A program made the translations under genes and the position numbers. DNA of 64,000 nucleotides, from the NCBI GenBank assembly GCA_012840245.1, contig DULR01000055.1, forward strand, positions 32,877 through 96,876, read 5' to 3'. This stretch comes from Clostridiaceae bacterium. GTDB lineage: Bacteria; Bacillota; Clostridia; DSM-8532. Below, piece after piece: positions 26,599-36,308 of the stretch; the first letter of the stretch is position 1, and the number at the start of each line of letters is the position of its first letter. Below the pieces are notes generated by a model. The model did not search any database, was not told the origin of the DNA, and saw nothing but the letters and a program-made list of their open reading frames with translations.

Positions 26599-27612
26599 AT
26601 GGCTGTATTAGTCACCGGCGGAGCCGGATATATCGGAAGCCACACATGTGTGGAGCTTTTGAATGAAGGATATGATGTAGTAGTTATAGACAATTTGAGC
26701 AATTCCTCAGAAAAATCACTGGAAAGAGTCCAGGAAATAACGGGCAAGAAGCTGACCTTTTACAAAGCTGATCTGTTGGACAGGGAAGCCGTTGAAAATA
26801 TCTTCAGGAACGAGAAAATAGATTCGGTCATCCATTTCGCGGGGCTCAAGGCGGTAGGAGAATCGGTTTCAAAACCCCTTGAATATTACTACAACAACAT
26901 TACGGGTACATTGATACTGTGCGACACCATGCGCAAATACGGAGTAAAGGACCTGGTATTCAGCTCCTCTGCCACTGTTTACGGAAATCCTCAGACCGTG
27001 CCTATTAAGGAGGATTTTCCCCTTTCGGCAACCAACCCTTACGGCAGGACAAAACTGATGATAGAACAAATCCTGGGGGATCTGTATGCGGCAGACGATA
27101 CATGGAGCATAGTCCTTTTAAGATACTTCAATCCTGTCGGCGCCCACAAGAGCGGCCGGATCGGAGAAGATCCAAGGGGCATCCCAAACAATCTTGTCCC
27201 CTACATCACTCAGGTTGCCGTTGGAAAGCTTGAATTCCTGGGTGTTTTCGGCAACGATTATGATACACACGACGGAACAGGGGTGCGGGATTACATCCAC
27301 GTGGTGGATCTGGCAAAAGGGCATATCAAAGCACTGGAAAAGCTAAAGGGCAGCAAAGGCATATTCACATACAACCTGGGGACCGGCAAGGGCTACAGTG
27401 TCATGGAGATGCTGAAGAGCTTCGAAAAGGTATGCGGAAAACCCATAAAATACAAAATAATGCCCAGAAGGCCGGGCGATATTGCAGTCTGTTATGCGGA
27501 TCCGGCAAAAGCGAAGGAAGAGCTTGGCTGGGTTGCTGAAAAAGGACTTCAGGAGATGTGCGAGGATTCCTGGAGATGGCAGGAGAACAATCCAAATGGA
27601 TATGAAGAATAA
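26599..27612 (+). CDS. galE: UDP-glucose 4-epimerase
   Basis: Interconverts UDP-glucose and UDP-galactose (many clostridial forms also act on UDP-GlcNAc/GalNAc). Short-chain dehydrogenase fold with [12 protein letters not shown] (residues 5-16), [11 protein letters not shown], the catalytic SSSATVYG and YGRTK pair (Y-x-x-x-K), and the substrate-binding [14 protein letters not shown]. Full length at 337 residues. AAGGAGGGTTATAC precedes the ATG. With the kinase and nucleotidyltransferase upstream it completes a Leloir-like module. Confidence 0.95.
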   Translation: MAVLVTGGAGYIGSHTCVELLNEGYDVVVIDNLSNSSEKSLERVQEITGKKLTFYKADLLDREAVENIFRNEKIDSVIHFAGLKAVGESVSKPLEYYYNNITGTLILCDTMRKYGVKDLVFSSSATVYGNPQTVPIKEDFPLSATNPYGRTKLMIEQILGDLYAADDTWSIVLLRYFNPVGAHKSGRIGEDPRGIPNNLVPYITQVAVGKLEFLGVFGNDYDTHDGTGVRDYIHVVDLAKGHIKALEKLKGSKGIFTYNLGTGKGYSVMEMLKSFEKVCGKPIKYKIMPRRPGDIAVCYADPAKAKEELGWVAEKGLQEMCEDSWRWQENNPNGYEE

Positions 27613-27622
27613 AAGATCCTTC

Positions 27623-27660
27623 GCTTCTTTCAGAATGACACATGTCATTCTGAAAGAAGC
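27623..27660. repeat. Perfect 18-bp inverted repeat after galE
   Basis: GCTTCTTTCAGAATGACA and TGTCATTCTGAAAGAAGC are perfect complements around a 2-base loop. It is a member of the short repeat family of this window placed 10 bases after the galE stop, and could serve as a transcript end-structure although no T run follows. Confidence 0.8.
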
Positions 27661-27742
27661 AGGCTGCCAAAAAGTTGCATGCGACTTAATAATCTTAAAA
27701 TGCTCATCACTATAATTCTTTTTGATCTGAATCATAATATTC

Positions 27743-28660
27743 TTATGGCAATGAGCTCAACCGTTCCCTGGAAATCTCGGAACGGTTTTTTACTGATGTG
27801 GCATATTCCGAGGGAGTCATCCCCGTCACCTTCTTGAAATACCTTGAAAAATAATGGATGGATGAATACCCGAGAAGTTCGGAGATCTCGGTGAAATTGT
27901 ATGTATCTTCCCTTATATACCGTTTTGCCATATCTATTTTCATTTTATGATAATACTCGATCACGCCCGTACCTTTTCTTTGGCGGAACAGCTTCTGCAA
28001 AAATGAACTGCTGACCTGATTGTCCCTGCAAACATCCTTCATGGTAACATCCTTATTGATATTTGCTTCAAGGTACATGATGACTTTATTCAATATATCC
28101 AGATCTGTTTGCTCCTTGATCGACGAAGTCGGCCTCACCCTTGCCCAGTCTGTAGCGCCTTTGCGATAAAACTGTATCAGCATGCGCTCGAGGCTCAGCT
28201 TGATCATCTGCTCAGCGCCGAACGACGCACCTTCCCTGCGTTCAAGCCTGTTCAGATAAGGATCGTTCAAGGGTGACGAAAAAGCATCCAAAGCCTCGCT
28301 GATAATGCTTGCAAGCAGATTTTTCTCACTGTCGCTTACTCTCAGTATTTTTTTCTCAAAATATGCCATAGCAGGGCTATGGCATTCAAATGCTACCACA
28401 ACAAGGTTTGGAGCAACGATGCCGTTTGCGACGACATTATGGAACTCCATAGGTTTATGGAATATTATATCCCCGCTTTTCAGAACATGGCAGGAATCAT
28501 CGGTGTGGACCGTGACCTCGCCTTTGTCGACATAAAGGAACTCCCAAAAATCATGGGTCTCACCGGGAAAATAAAACTTGCTCGTATATTCAAAATAATG
28601 AACTGTTACCAGTTTTTCAACTATTATATCCTGAGTCAGTAACGTACTTTCATAACCCAT
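27743..28660 (-). CDS. AraC-family regulator (paralogue of the 3.7-kb AraC)
   Basis: Cupin sensor domain (residues about 20-165; GETHDFWEFLYVDKGEVTVH, then HKPMEFHN) and a C-terminal AraC domain (about 190-290; ending LLGYSSIHYFSRYFKKVTGMTPSEYATS). It resembles the protein at 3688-4584 along its length, and being intact it shows what that gene has lost. It is followed convergently by galE and preceded on the same strand by the DUF4965 gene, so it could control either neighbour; the sensor family binds sugars. Confidence 0.88.
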   Translation of the reverse strand: MGYESTLLTQDIIVEKLVTVHYFEYTSKFYFPGETHDFWEFLYVDKGEVTVHTDDSCHVLKSGDIIFHKPMEFHNVVANGIVAPNLVVVAFECHSPAMAYFEKKILRVSDSEKNLLASIISEALDAFSSPLNDPYLNRLERREGASFGAEQMIKLSLERMLIQFYRKGATDWARVRPTSSIKEQTDLDILNKVIMYLEANINKDVTMKDVCRDNQVSSSFLQKLFRQRKGTGVIEYYHKMKIDMAKRYIREDTYNFTEISELLGYSSIHYFSRYFKKVTGMTPSEYATSVKNRSEISRERLSSLP

Positions 28661-28841
28661 ACAGAAACCTGCCTGCCCGGATAACCGGTTTTTAATCCAA
28701 ACATAAATGATACTTATATAATAATATATACCTCAACGGCAACGAATTAAATAAGCATAATCATTTTTAACTTTTTCTTGACCTTTTACCCGGGCAGAGG
28801 CTGTATCCTGGATTATAATGACTTGCTTTTGGTCATATACT

Positions 28842-30731
28842 TTATGCATAGCGATCCATAAGGATCCTTATGAATAAGCCACCCTGAACGCTCCTGTGCT
28901 GGAATCCGACCTGTTTTGCTGTTACAGTATCGTACCAGTCGGTGAGCGGTACTCTTGATTCGGATTCATTGTAAGCGTTCCATAAGGGTTCGATGAATCT
29001 CTCGAAATCTTCCTTTTTCATCATGGACCCACACCATACCAGCCAGTCGGATTTAGTGTAGCTTGCTCTGTTGTCCAGCGGCATACCGTAGCGGTTCATA
29101 CGATCCAGATAGCTGTTGAGCTCGGTTTCCATAACCTCCTGCGGGAAGATATTTGTCCTGAAGATCCTGTCCCATACGAGATTATATTTCATACTCCAGG
29201 TACCCGGCTGATCGAATGCAAGCCTGAATGTTCCGTCCTGATTTCTGGCCCTGTCGATCCAGCTTTTTGCCATTTTTCTCGCAGTTTCGAAATAATATGA
29301 ACTTTGTTCAGGTCCAAAAAGATTCTCTGCTATGATGCCGAAGCCTGCGATCCCCATGATGGCTTTTACAGAAAGATTACAGTTATGCGCAAGATGTCCG
29401 GCAAAATCATCGGTACACAGCTGGTTCTGAGGATCTTCACCATGCTCGGCAAGATATTCTGCCCATTTCTTCAGTGTCGGAAGATACCTGCCGGCAAAAT
29501 CAAAATTATTCTCTGCCAATGAAAGGGCAGCTACTGTTATCAATATATTGCCGCATTCTTCAATGGGCATCTGATTCTCCGGGTTTGTGCCGCCGCTGTA
29601 TACCTGCCCGTTGAGCAAGGGATAGGTCCCTACGTCATGGGGGGCAAAGTCAAAGGGCCATGCCTCGGAATCGGCAAATCTCATAACAGGCCTTAGCATG
29701 CCTTTGATCAGTTCAGGATTGTATAACAGGAAAAGCGGTATGGAAGGATATGTAACATCCACTGTAGCCGCGCAGCCATTGCTGAAACATTCTTTTGAGA
29801 TAAAGATGATCTCTCCGTTTTTATCCTCGCAGAGCTTATGTGCCGCTATGACATGGCGGTATGCCAGCATCAGAAGCTCGGCGTATTTTTCGCCGCCGCA
29901 TTTAAGAGCTGACTGGTATAATTCAGCAGAAAACCCTGAGCATCGGCCGGAGATCTCATCATATTCGTCAAATGCCCTTCTTATGATCACTCTGATATCA
30001 TCGGATTCTTTTGTCCAGTAACCCTTCAGGTTATCACCGAAATATTGGAGGCTGAACAAATCATCATAGGCAAAAGCAAACAATGCCTGGTTCCCGCTGT
30101 CTGTGTCCAGTTCCGCGTCTGCTTCCAGTTGTGTGGCGGTGCCGTTTTTGACGACCCTAACCGAGCCATGCCTGGTTGCAAGATAGAAATAGCCCCAATC
30201 TATACGGACGTCATCGCCGGCCTTATTAAGCACCTTCTGGCAGGCATTGCCCATTCGGGCACATGCGATATCATCTCCGGCATGCACCATCTCGCCTTCG
30301 GTCTCATGTTCTCTTCGCTTGTCAAGACAAACATCATCTTCGACACGAAGTCTTATCCTGACCTTGCGGGGCTGTCGGTCCAGTCCGCGGACTTCGGCCT
30401 TCAAATAGGAAACAGGCCGGGCCATGATCTTAAGGTCATCAATAAGAAGCGGAGATGTAAAAGTAAGCTTCAGCTCGACAGAACCCGTTTCAAAAGTATA
30501 GATGGTGGATAAGGCATCGATCTCGCAGCTCGTTTGGGCCATTTTCTCCATGTCGTCATTATGACCCATGAAAAGATAATCCTCATCCCCCACGCTCAAA
30601 ATCCCGGTGATGGCATTGGGCTTGCCTGTCCAGTGGACAGTTTCCCCGGAGTTAAGCGTATCATGAAATGACCAGATGCTGAAATAAGGATCGACGGTTA
30701 TAAGTGGTGTTGCAGGTGCCCTTAATTTCAT
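28842..30731 (-). CDS. DUF4965/DUF5127/DUF1793 (glutaminase-A-like) family enzyme
   Basis: A 629-residue protein without a signal peptide. It matches the glutaminase-like architecture DUF4964/DUF5127/DUF4965/DUF1793: opening RAPATPLITVDPYFSIWSF, a beta-rich N-terminal half, and an alpha/alpha-barrel half with PFDFAPHDVGTYPLLNGQ, NQMPIEECGN and TDDFAGHLAHNCNLSVKAI. Related proteins are found in polysaccharide loci and act as glycan or amide hydrolases; the true substrate is open. GGAGGCGTTTATTACT precedes the ATG. A divergent AraC gene (30852) shares its promoter region and is a likely regulator. Confidence 0.82.
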   Translation of the reverse strand: MKLRAPATPLITVDPYFSIWSFHDTLNSGETVHWTGKPNAITGILSVGDEDYLFMGHNDDMEKMAQTSCEIDALSTIYTFETGSVELKLTFTSPLLIDDLKIMARPVSYLKAEVRGLDRQPRKVRIRLRVEDDVCLDKRREHETEGEMVHAGDDIACARMGNACQKVLNKAGDDVRIDWGYFYLATRHGSVRVVKNGTATQLEADAELDTDSGNQALFAFAYDDLFSLQYFGDNLKGYWTKESDDIRVIIRRAFDEYDEISGRCSGFSAELYQSALKCGGEKYAELLMLAYRHVIAAHKLCEDKNGEIIFISKECFSNGCAATVDVTYPSIPLFLLYNPELIKGMLRPVMRFADSEAWPFDFAPHDVGTYPLLNGQVYSGGTNPENQMPIEECGNILITVAALSLAENNFDFAGRYLPTLKKWAEYLAEHGEDPQNQLCTDDFAGHLAHNCNLSVKAIMGIAGFGIIAENLFGPEQSSYYFETARKMAKSWIDRARNQDGTFRLAFDQPGTWSMKYNLVWDRIFRTNIFPQEVMETELNSYLDRMNRYGMPLDNRASYTKSDWLVWCGSMMKKEDFERFIEPLWNAYNESESRVPLTDWYDTVTAKQVGFQHRSVQGGLFIRILMDRYA

Positions 30732-30851
30732 AGTAATAAACGCCTCCGAATTCTTTTCAGTATTCTATTGAACATGTTTTTCTTTTATTATATTATTGCA
30801 TCAATGAAGATTTTAATGGATTTTATGCGCAATCAGGTGAGGAATATTAAC

Positions 30852-31688
30852 ATGAATGAAGATTTTATCTATTGTCCTTCGGTAAACTGCACCGATATGC
30901 TGTGGATCGATCTTGCGGGAACATCTTACTGTGACGGCAGCTATATCATCACCCGAAGTAAATCCAAAATCTATGTTCTGGAATATGTACTGGAGGGTAC
31001 AGGCACCATAATCCACAACGGCCGCAAATACACAGCATCTGCCGGAGAAGTATATATACTCCATAAGGGTGCGGACCACAGGTATTATTCCTCCAAAGAC
31101 TACCCATGGGTGAAGATCTGGATCAATCTTAAGGGGACCCTTATCGAGCATTTACTGGAGGTTTACGGAATTGATCAGGTGGTATATCCGGGAAGCCAGC
31201 AAATCCTGGATTATTTCAGGGCTTTCCACAATGAGCTTGCATCAGAAAACCAGCCCTGGGAACTCCAAAACAAGTGCGCCATCCTGCTTCATAAAATAAT
31301 ATCTTCGGTTTACTTCAACTCGCAGGCGTTATATCGGCGTCAGCCCGATGATGCCTCCAGGATCAAAAGATACCTGGATCAGCACGCTCTCGATTCTGTG
31401 TCCCTTGAAGAGCTTTGCCGTTGTTTTTATAAATCCAAAGCACAAATCATCAGGATATTCAAAAAGAAATATGGCATCACTCCTTACGCTTATTTGTTGA
31501 AAATAAAGATCGAGTACGCGAAGAAGCTACTTGCCCATACGCAGGTCCCTGTAAAGGAGATAGCGGCAAGGCTGAATTTTGCTGACGAGCATTACTTTTC
31601 AACCTATTTCAGACAAGTCGAGAAAGTTTCTCCCACAGCCTACCGGATCAGTTACGGGGCTGACCTGCCCGAACCCGTCCAGCAATGA
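30852..31688 (+). CDS. AraC-family regulator, divergent to the DUF4965 gene
   Basis: I place the start at the ATG at 30852 (MNEDFIYCPS), preceded by AGGTGAGG at 9 bases, rather than at 30768; this gives 278 residues. Cupin-like sensor (YVLEGTGTIIHNGRKYTASAGEVYILHKGADHRYY) and C-terminal AraC domain (LEELCRCFYKSKAQIIRIFKKKYG, then LNFADEHYFSTYFRQVEKVSPTAYR). Divergent from the DUF4965 gene, with about 120 bases between the two starts; local regulation of that gene is the simplest reading. A terminator follows its stop. Confidence 0.87.
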   Translation: MNEDFIYCPSVNCTDMLWIDLAGTSYCDGSYIITRSKSKIYVLEYVLEGTGTIIHNGRKYTASAGEVYILHKGADHRYYSSKDYPWVKIWINLKGTLIEHLLEVYGIDQVVYPGSQQILDYFRAFHNELASENQPWELQNKCAILLHKIISSVYFNSQALYRRQPDDASRIKRYLDQHALDSVSLEELCRCFYKSKAQIIRIFKKKYGITPYAYLLKIKIEYAKKLLAHTQVPVKEIAARLNFADEHYFSTYFRQVEKVSPTAYRISYGADLPEPVQQ

Positions 31689-31703
31689 TCAGGCTGTAAA
31701 AAA

Positions 31704-31750
31704 GGAACCCAGGTAAGGTTTAAGTCCTTATCCCGGGCTCTGTTTTTTTA
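31704..31750. terminator. Probable bidirectional terminator
   Basis: CCCAGGTAAGG and CCTTATCCCGGG pair imperfectly around a short loop; a T run follows on the plus strand (TTTTTTT) and, read on the minus strand, CCTTTTTT follows the other side. It separates the AraC gene from the convergent GH114-like gene. Confidence 0.6.
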
Positions 31751-31788
31751 TATGTAGTTATAGATTAATCGAAGCAGTATTCATGAAG

Positions 31789-33809
31789 TCAATAATTTAT
31801 GAAGCATCTGTGCTGCCTCCACTGGATAGAGAAGGGCTGTCCCGGGTGTTTGAGACAGCCCAAAAGCTCGTTATTGTCTGTATCCAGGTACAGTATATTT
31901 ACGGTGCTCATGGAGAAATTCCCATAGACATCAAGTCTGGCATACAGGTTTCCGTTGCCCGATTCCAGCGTCAATGCCTTTGCGTCACCGCTTCCTCCGC
32001 CCATATCCTGCGCATCGGTGGCATAAGCCGTAATGCCCGACCAATCACTGAAATTGCCGTCGATAGTAATGCTTCCTTCTCCGCCTTCGTCTTCCTGTGG
32101 GAGGGTTGTGAACGTATAGTTCGTGCTTGTTGCAGTGCCATTGGCATTCGTGGATTTGACCCTGTAGTTGTAAGTGGTGTTGGGCGAAAGGTCTGTCAGG
32201 GTTATACTGTGATTTGTGACCTGAGCTGAATTGCTCCTGCTGCTTCCGTAGGATGTAGTCGTTCCATACTCCACTACGCTGTTTGAAGGCTGGTTGGTGA
32301 TCCATGTGATGGTAGCTCCGTCAGAAGTGATGTTGCTGACCTGAATGTTCGATATTACCGGCGGTGCCGTGGAATCAGTCGTAGTGAATGTATAGTTGGG
32401 GCTTACCGAGGTCCTTCCATCGCTGTCGGTGGACTTTACTCTGAAATTATACGTGGTACCTTTGGTAAGGCCGGTAAGTGTAACACTGTGATTTGTTACA
32501 TTGCCGGTTCCTGTTTTCGAATTTCCATAGGCAGTGGTAAGACCGTATTCAACGACCGTACTGGATGGAATATCGGTCGTCCATGTTATGAGCTGACTGG
32601 TATCCGAAATGCTCGTTGCCTGGACATTTGTTATGGAGGGACCATTGGGAGGAACGTTGAATTTTACTGATGAACCGCCGAAATTTGCCTGCCTGAAGTA
32701 TACCCAGATCTCCTTGTTCCAGTTTTCCTGTCCGAAAATATATTCCTTCCTGAACTCGATTTCACACTTGTTGCCATTCTGCACCATCCTCACAGGCCAG
32801 CCTCTGTTTGCCGGTGAGTTTGGACTGTCGAATTTGAAGGTCTCTCCCGGACCAAGGTAAGGAAGCAGATATGCCTGGCTGGTCGTTTCAAAATAAATCC
32901 TGGCATCGGGTGACACAGGCCAATATGGCTGCCAGCCTGAAGGACCGTCCTGATCGAAGTCGAACAGGATCTGCTCCTGTGCCATATTGAGAGTATTCTT
33001 GCTCTCGATCATCATAAAGAATTTATCGTTGACGAATTTCGCATATATCTTCGTTATGCCTTTTCCATTGTTCCCCGAAGGATCGCTGAAAATAGGGGTC
33101 TCACCCGTCCACTCGCTGAAGTTGCCGTCTACGAGGAATCCTCCGTGATCGTCGGTCTCATGGAAACCGGCGAGACTTGGGCTTTGATATCCTTTCGAAT
33201 CCAGCCAGTTCTTTGCGTCATTGTATATGTTGGAATTAAAGTGAGTCGAGCCGCTGACATTATAGCCCAGATATCCGCTGTTTACCACTACCTCGTTCAT
33301 CCATTTGTCTGTGCCCGATGCCGGAACCATGAAGTCAATGATGGCGATGTTGAAGCCGTCAGACATGTTGGCCTGAGCATTCATATAATCCTTCCAGAAC
33401 CCTCCGAAATTATCCCTGTTTCTGTAGCCGGGAGAAGACGGATCTGTGTTCCAGTTGGCTTCAAAGCCGGAGCTCGTATCGTAGAATCCCGGAATGTAGC
33501 AATTATAATACCAGCTTTCTGTTATGAACATGTTTATTGCGTGTCTGTATCTGTCTGCAAACTGGGAAGTCCCTTCATCAGGATTGAAATACCAGTAACC
33601 TCTGTTGGATGCCACCACCTTAGTGGGATCGACAGCTTTGATCTTTTCCACAAGCTCGACCATTCCCTTGGCTGTCCAGCCGAAGTTTCCGCGTGGTCCC
33701 CACGATATATGCGGTCCTACGCCTCCGATGGGATATAGGTAACTAAAGAAATGATCATTGCAAGTGTCAGGATATACGCTAAGACCTTGCCGGTTTTTTT
33801 ATTAACCAT
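31789..33809 (-). pseudogene. Secreted GH114-like protein with Fn3 repeats, damaged at both ends
   Basis: An ATG at 33809 after AAAGGAG encodes a signal peptide (MVNKKTGKVLAYILTLAMIISLVTYIPSEA) that runs into TAG at 33717-33719. A second frame then carries VGPHISWGPRGNFG and a 624-residue ORF. Its first part (VDPTKVVASNRGYWYFNPDEG, FITESWYYN, then GGFWKDYMNAQ) resembles the TM1410/GH114 polygalactosaminidase-like barrel of the intact gene at 39822. Two fibronectin type III repeats follow (TWTTDIPSSTVVEYG and TWITNQPSNSVVEYG), plus beta-rich domains introduced by VDGNFSEW and IDGNFSDW. Most of the barrel's N-terminal part is missing, and the C-terminus ends in an unrelated GGGCTGTC/GACAGCCC inverted repeat. 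Probably a broken exoenzyme of the adjacent importer locus. Confidence 0.7.
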
Positions 33810-33920
33810 TCCAAATAACTCCTTTCATGATTTGATGGTCAGAAAAAGGCAACAGCAACATAAGGGTTCATATCTGAACACTCAGATAAACCAATTATTG
33901 TTTTATATCAATATATCCAA

Positions 33921-33953
33921 AAGGAGCTGCCGCATAAATGCAGCGAGCTCCTT
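33921..33953 (-). terminator. Terminator after the substrate-binding protein gene
   Basis: AAGGAGCT and AGCTCCTT form the outer stem, with an inner GC pairing, and a short T run follows on the minus strand (TTTTGG). It lies just past the stop of the binding-protein gene and before the damaged GH114-like gene. Confidence 0.6.
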
Positions 33954-33970
33954 CTTACAGAGGTAAAAAT

Positions 33971-35392
33971 TTATGGTTTCAATGATTCGAACATATCATT
34001 TATAGCGGTATCCAGTCTTTCAAGTGTTTCCATCTTGAATTCAGGATCCCTCATTATGATCTGGTTCAGATAATCGTTGCCGACCAGCCAGTTCACATCT
34101 CCTATTCCTATTACCTTGGGTACCGGGCAGGGATTATTGAATGCCTTGATCATTACGCGCTTGGTTGCCTCAGTGCCTGGAGCGTCGGACATGAAGATGG
34201 TCTCGTTGATCTCATCGATTGCCGACATGCCGCTTCCGCTGGCTGCAACCTTGCCTGCCATGTCTTTTCCTGCTATGAATTTGATGAATTCCCATGCAGC
34301 TTCAGTGTTCTTTGTATTCGAGTAAATACATATGGCCTTTGACTGAACCGCGTTGAAACGTTTTCCGCTGTCGCCCTTGGGAAGCTCGAAGCACTCGAAA
34401 TTGACCGGAACCTTGTCATCGCCGCCTGCATAGCTGAACAGCCAATAGGAAGGAAGCACACTCATGGCGCATTTGCCCTGGGCAAACAGGTCGTTTGAGA
34501 ACCATGAACCGCCGGTGATGTCAAAATTCGGGCTCACATTGTACTTCCAGATGAGGTCATGCCAGTATTTGATGGATTTGACCGTGCCGTCGCTCAGGAT
34601 GTTGGATTTTCCGTCATCAGTATAAGAAGAACCGCCGTTGGAATAGAACATTGGGTCCATGAATCCGTCGAGATAGTCCGATACGTTCGCGATACCCCAC
34701 TGTACTATGTTGTCCTTGTCAAATCCGGGCTCTGTGGAATTCTTTCCGTTAGCGTCCAGAGTAAGCAATTTAGCTGCCTCAAGCAGGTCATCCCATGTCC
34801 AGTCATCATTCGGAGGATTTATGCCTGCCTTCTGGAACATGTCGACATTGTAAGCCATTACAATAACGTTCATATCCTGAGGGAGGGCCTGGACCTTGCC
34901 GCCATAGGAGCAGAGCTCGATGGCTGCCTTGTTGTACATTCCGATATCGAAGCTGTCGTCGTTCTTGTCGAGTTCCCCGACGTCCTTCAAAAAGCCGAGA
35001 GATGCAAAGTAGGAGAGGAATGCGGTCGTTGACATCGCAAAGGTGTCAGGAGCCTGGCCACCTGCCGATTCGGTTCTGAGCTTTTCCCAGTATGTACCCC
35101 AGTCAGAAGCGTTTGCCACGACATTTATTCCGGGATACTGAGCCTTGAACTGCTCGATTTGCTTATTGATCGCTTCCAGCTGAGATGCGTCGCCCCAGAA
35201 ATTATACTTTATCTCTCCTGTAATTTCTTTGGCCGGAGCCGGTGAGTCGTTGCCGCTTGTCTGGGGTCCAGCAGACTGGCTCGGAGTTGATGAATCTACC
35301 GGTTTATTTCCGCCACAACCGGTAACCAGTGTAAGCATCAGTGCAAGACAGATCACAGTTGCAAGGATTTTTTTGAGAGTTGGACTTTTCAT
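33971..35392 (-). CDS. Sugar ABC transporter substrate-binding lipoprotein
   Basis: Family 1 solute-binding protein of 473 residues. The lipoprotein signal ends in the lipobox LVTGCGGN near residue 26, followed by a Ser/Pro linker. Mature-part motifs typical of CUT1 receptors: FNFWGDASQLEAINKQIEQFKAQYPGI-like opening, TFAMSTTAFLSYFAS, and AQGKCAMSVLPSYWLFSYAGGDD. GGAGGAAGAAC precedes the ATG. It follows the two permease genes in the minus-strand operon that begins with the oxidoreductase at 38327. The ligand is unknown; gene context suggests an amino-sugar oligomer. Confidence 0.92.
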   Translation of the reverse strand: MKSPTLKKILATVICLALMLTLVTGCGGNKPVDSSTPSQSAGPQTSGNDSPAPAKEITGEIKYNFWGDASQLEAINKQIEQFKAQYPGINVVANASDWGTYWEKLRTESAGGQAPDTFAMSTTAFLSYFASLGFLKDVGELDKNDDSFDIGMYNKAAIELCSYGGKVQALPQDMNVIVMAYNVDMFQKAGINPPNDDWTWDDLLEAAKLLTLDANGKNSTEPGFDKDNIVQWGIANVSDYLDGFMDPMFYSNGGSSYTDDGKSNILSDGTVKSIKYWHDLIWKYNVSPNFDITGGSWFSNDLFAQGKCAMSVLPSYWLFSYAGGDDKVPVNFECFELPKGDSGKRFNAVQSKAICIYSNTKNTEAAWEFIKFIAGKDMAGKVAASGSGMSAIDEINETIFMSDAPGTEATKRVMIKAFNNPCPVPKVIGIGDVNWLVGNDYLNQIIMRDPEFKMETLERLDTAINDMFESLKP

Positions 35393-35453
35393 GTTCTTCC
35401 TCCTTAACTAAATATTTTTGATAATCTATCTAAATATTTAAATAGATCCGGGA

Positions 35454-36308
35454 TCAACCCTTAACTGCTCCTACTGTCAGTCCTCCGATGAAGTATTTCT
35501 GTGCGCTGAAGAAGATAATGAGTGAAGGGATGGAGGTTATTACGGTTACCGCAGCCAGCCAGTGGGCATTTGATCTTCCTGAAACTACCGTGCTGTTGAT
35601 AAAGGCCAGACCAATTGAAATGGTGAACTTTGCCGGAGTCCTGAGGAAGATCATTGGCGTGAAGTAATCTCCCCAGGCAGCTACGAATGCCAGTATGGCT
35701 ACGGCTGCAATGGCAGGTTTCAGCATTGGGACTATAACCTGGGTGAATATCCGCAGATAGCCTGCCCCGTCGATCAGGGCAGCCTCATCATAATCTCTCG
35801 GTATGGTAAGTATGAACTGTCTGAATAAAAACATGTATATGGCACTTCCGAAGAACGGTTCGACGATCAGAGCAAGGAAGTTGTCTACAAAGCCAAGTTT
35901 GCCGTATATAACATATGTAGGTATGATCTTCGCATAAATCGGGATGAACATGGTACACATTATGGCCGAGAACCAGAAATTTTTTCCCTTGCCGTTGAAC
36001 CGGGCAAAGCCATAGGCAATGAAGCTGCAGGATACTATTATTCCGATCACTATCATCGATGTCGTGAATACCGTGTTCAATATCCACCTTACAAGCGGTA
36101 TGTCCATCTTGTTCCATATATCGATGTAATTTTTCCACTGAGGTATCTTGGGAAGCAGCTTAGGAGGGATCTCCTGGGTCTCCCAATAGGTCTTGAGGGA
36201 GTTCCCTATGATCTGGGCAAAGGGCATTACATACACTATGGCTAGCAGTATGAGGAACAAGTATAACAGAATCTTGCCGGTTTCTTTCTTCAAAATTTTG
36301 CTGTTCAT
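35454..36308 (-). CDS. Sugar ABC transporter permease, MalG-type
   Basis: Membrane permease of 284 residues with the EAA loop YDEAALIDGAGYLRIFTQVIVPMLKPAIA and the typical ending QKYFIGGLTVGAVKG. Its ATG overlaps the stop of the MalF-type gene (TAATG), giving coupled translation. Like the other CUT1 importers here, it has no ATPase gene beside it. Confidence 0.92.
   Translation of the reverse strand: MNSKILKKETGKILLYLFLILLAIVYVMPFAQIIGNSLKTYWETQEIPPKLLPKIPQWKNYIDIWNKMDIPLVRWILNTVFTTSMIVIGIIVSCSFIAYGFARFNGKGKNFWFSAIMCTMFIPIYAKIIPTYVIYGKLGFVDNFLALIVEPFFGSAIYMFLFRQFILTIPRDYDEAALIDGAGYLRIFTQVIVPMLKPAIAAVAILAFVAAWGDYFTPMIFLRTPAKFTISIGLAFINSTVVSGRSNAHWLAAVTVITSIPSLIIFFSAQKYFIGGLTVGAVKG

Noticed and set aside
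28965-28990. CcpA cre-like site TGTAAGCGTTCCA
   Set aside because: It lies within the coding region of the DUF4965 gene near its 3' end and is not palindromic enough.
33145-33738. 197-residue plus-strand ORF
   Set aside because: Antisense to the damaged GH114-like gene; no start signal.
34559-35032. 157-residue plus-strand ORF
   Set aside because: Antisense shadow of the lipoprotein gene at 33971-35392.
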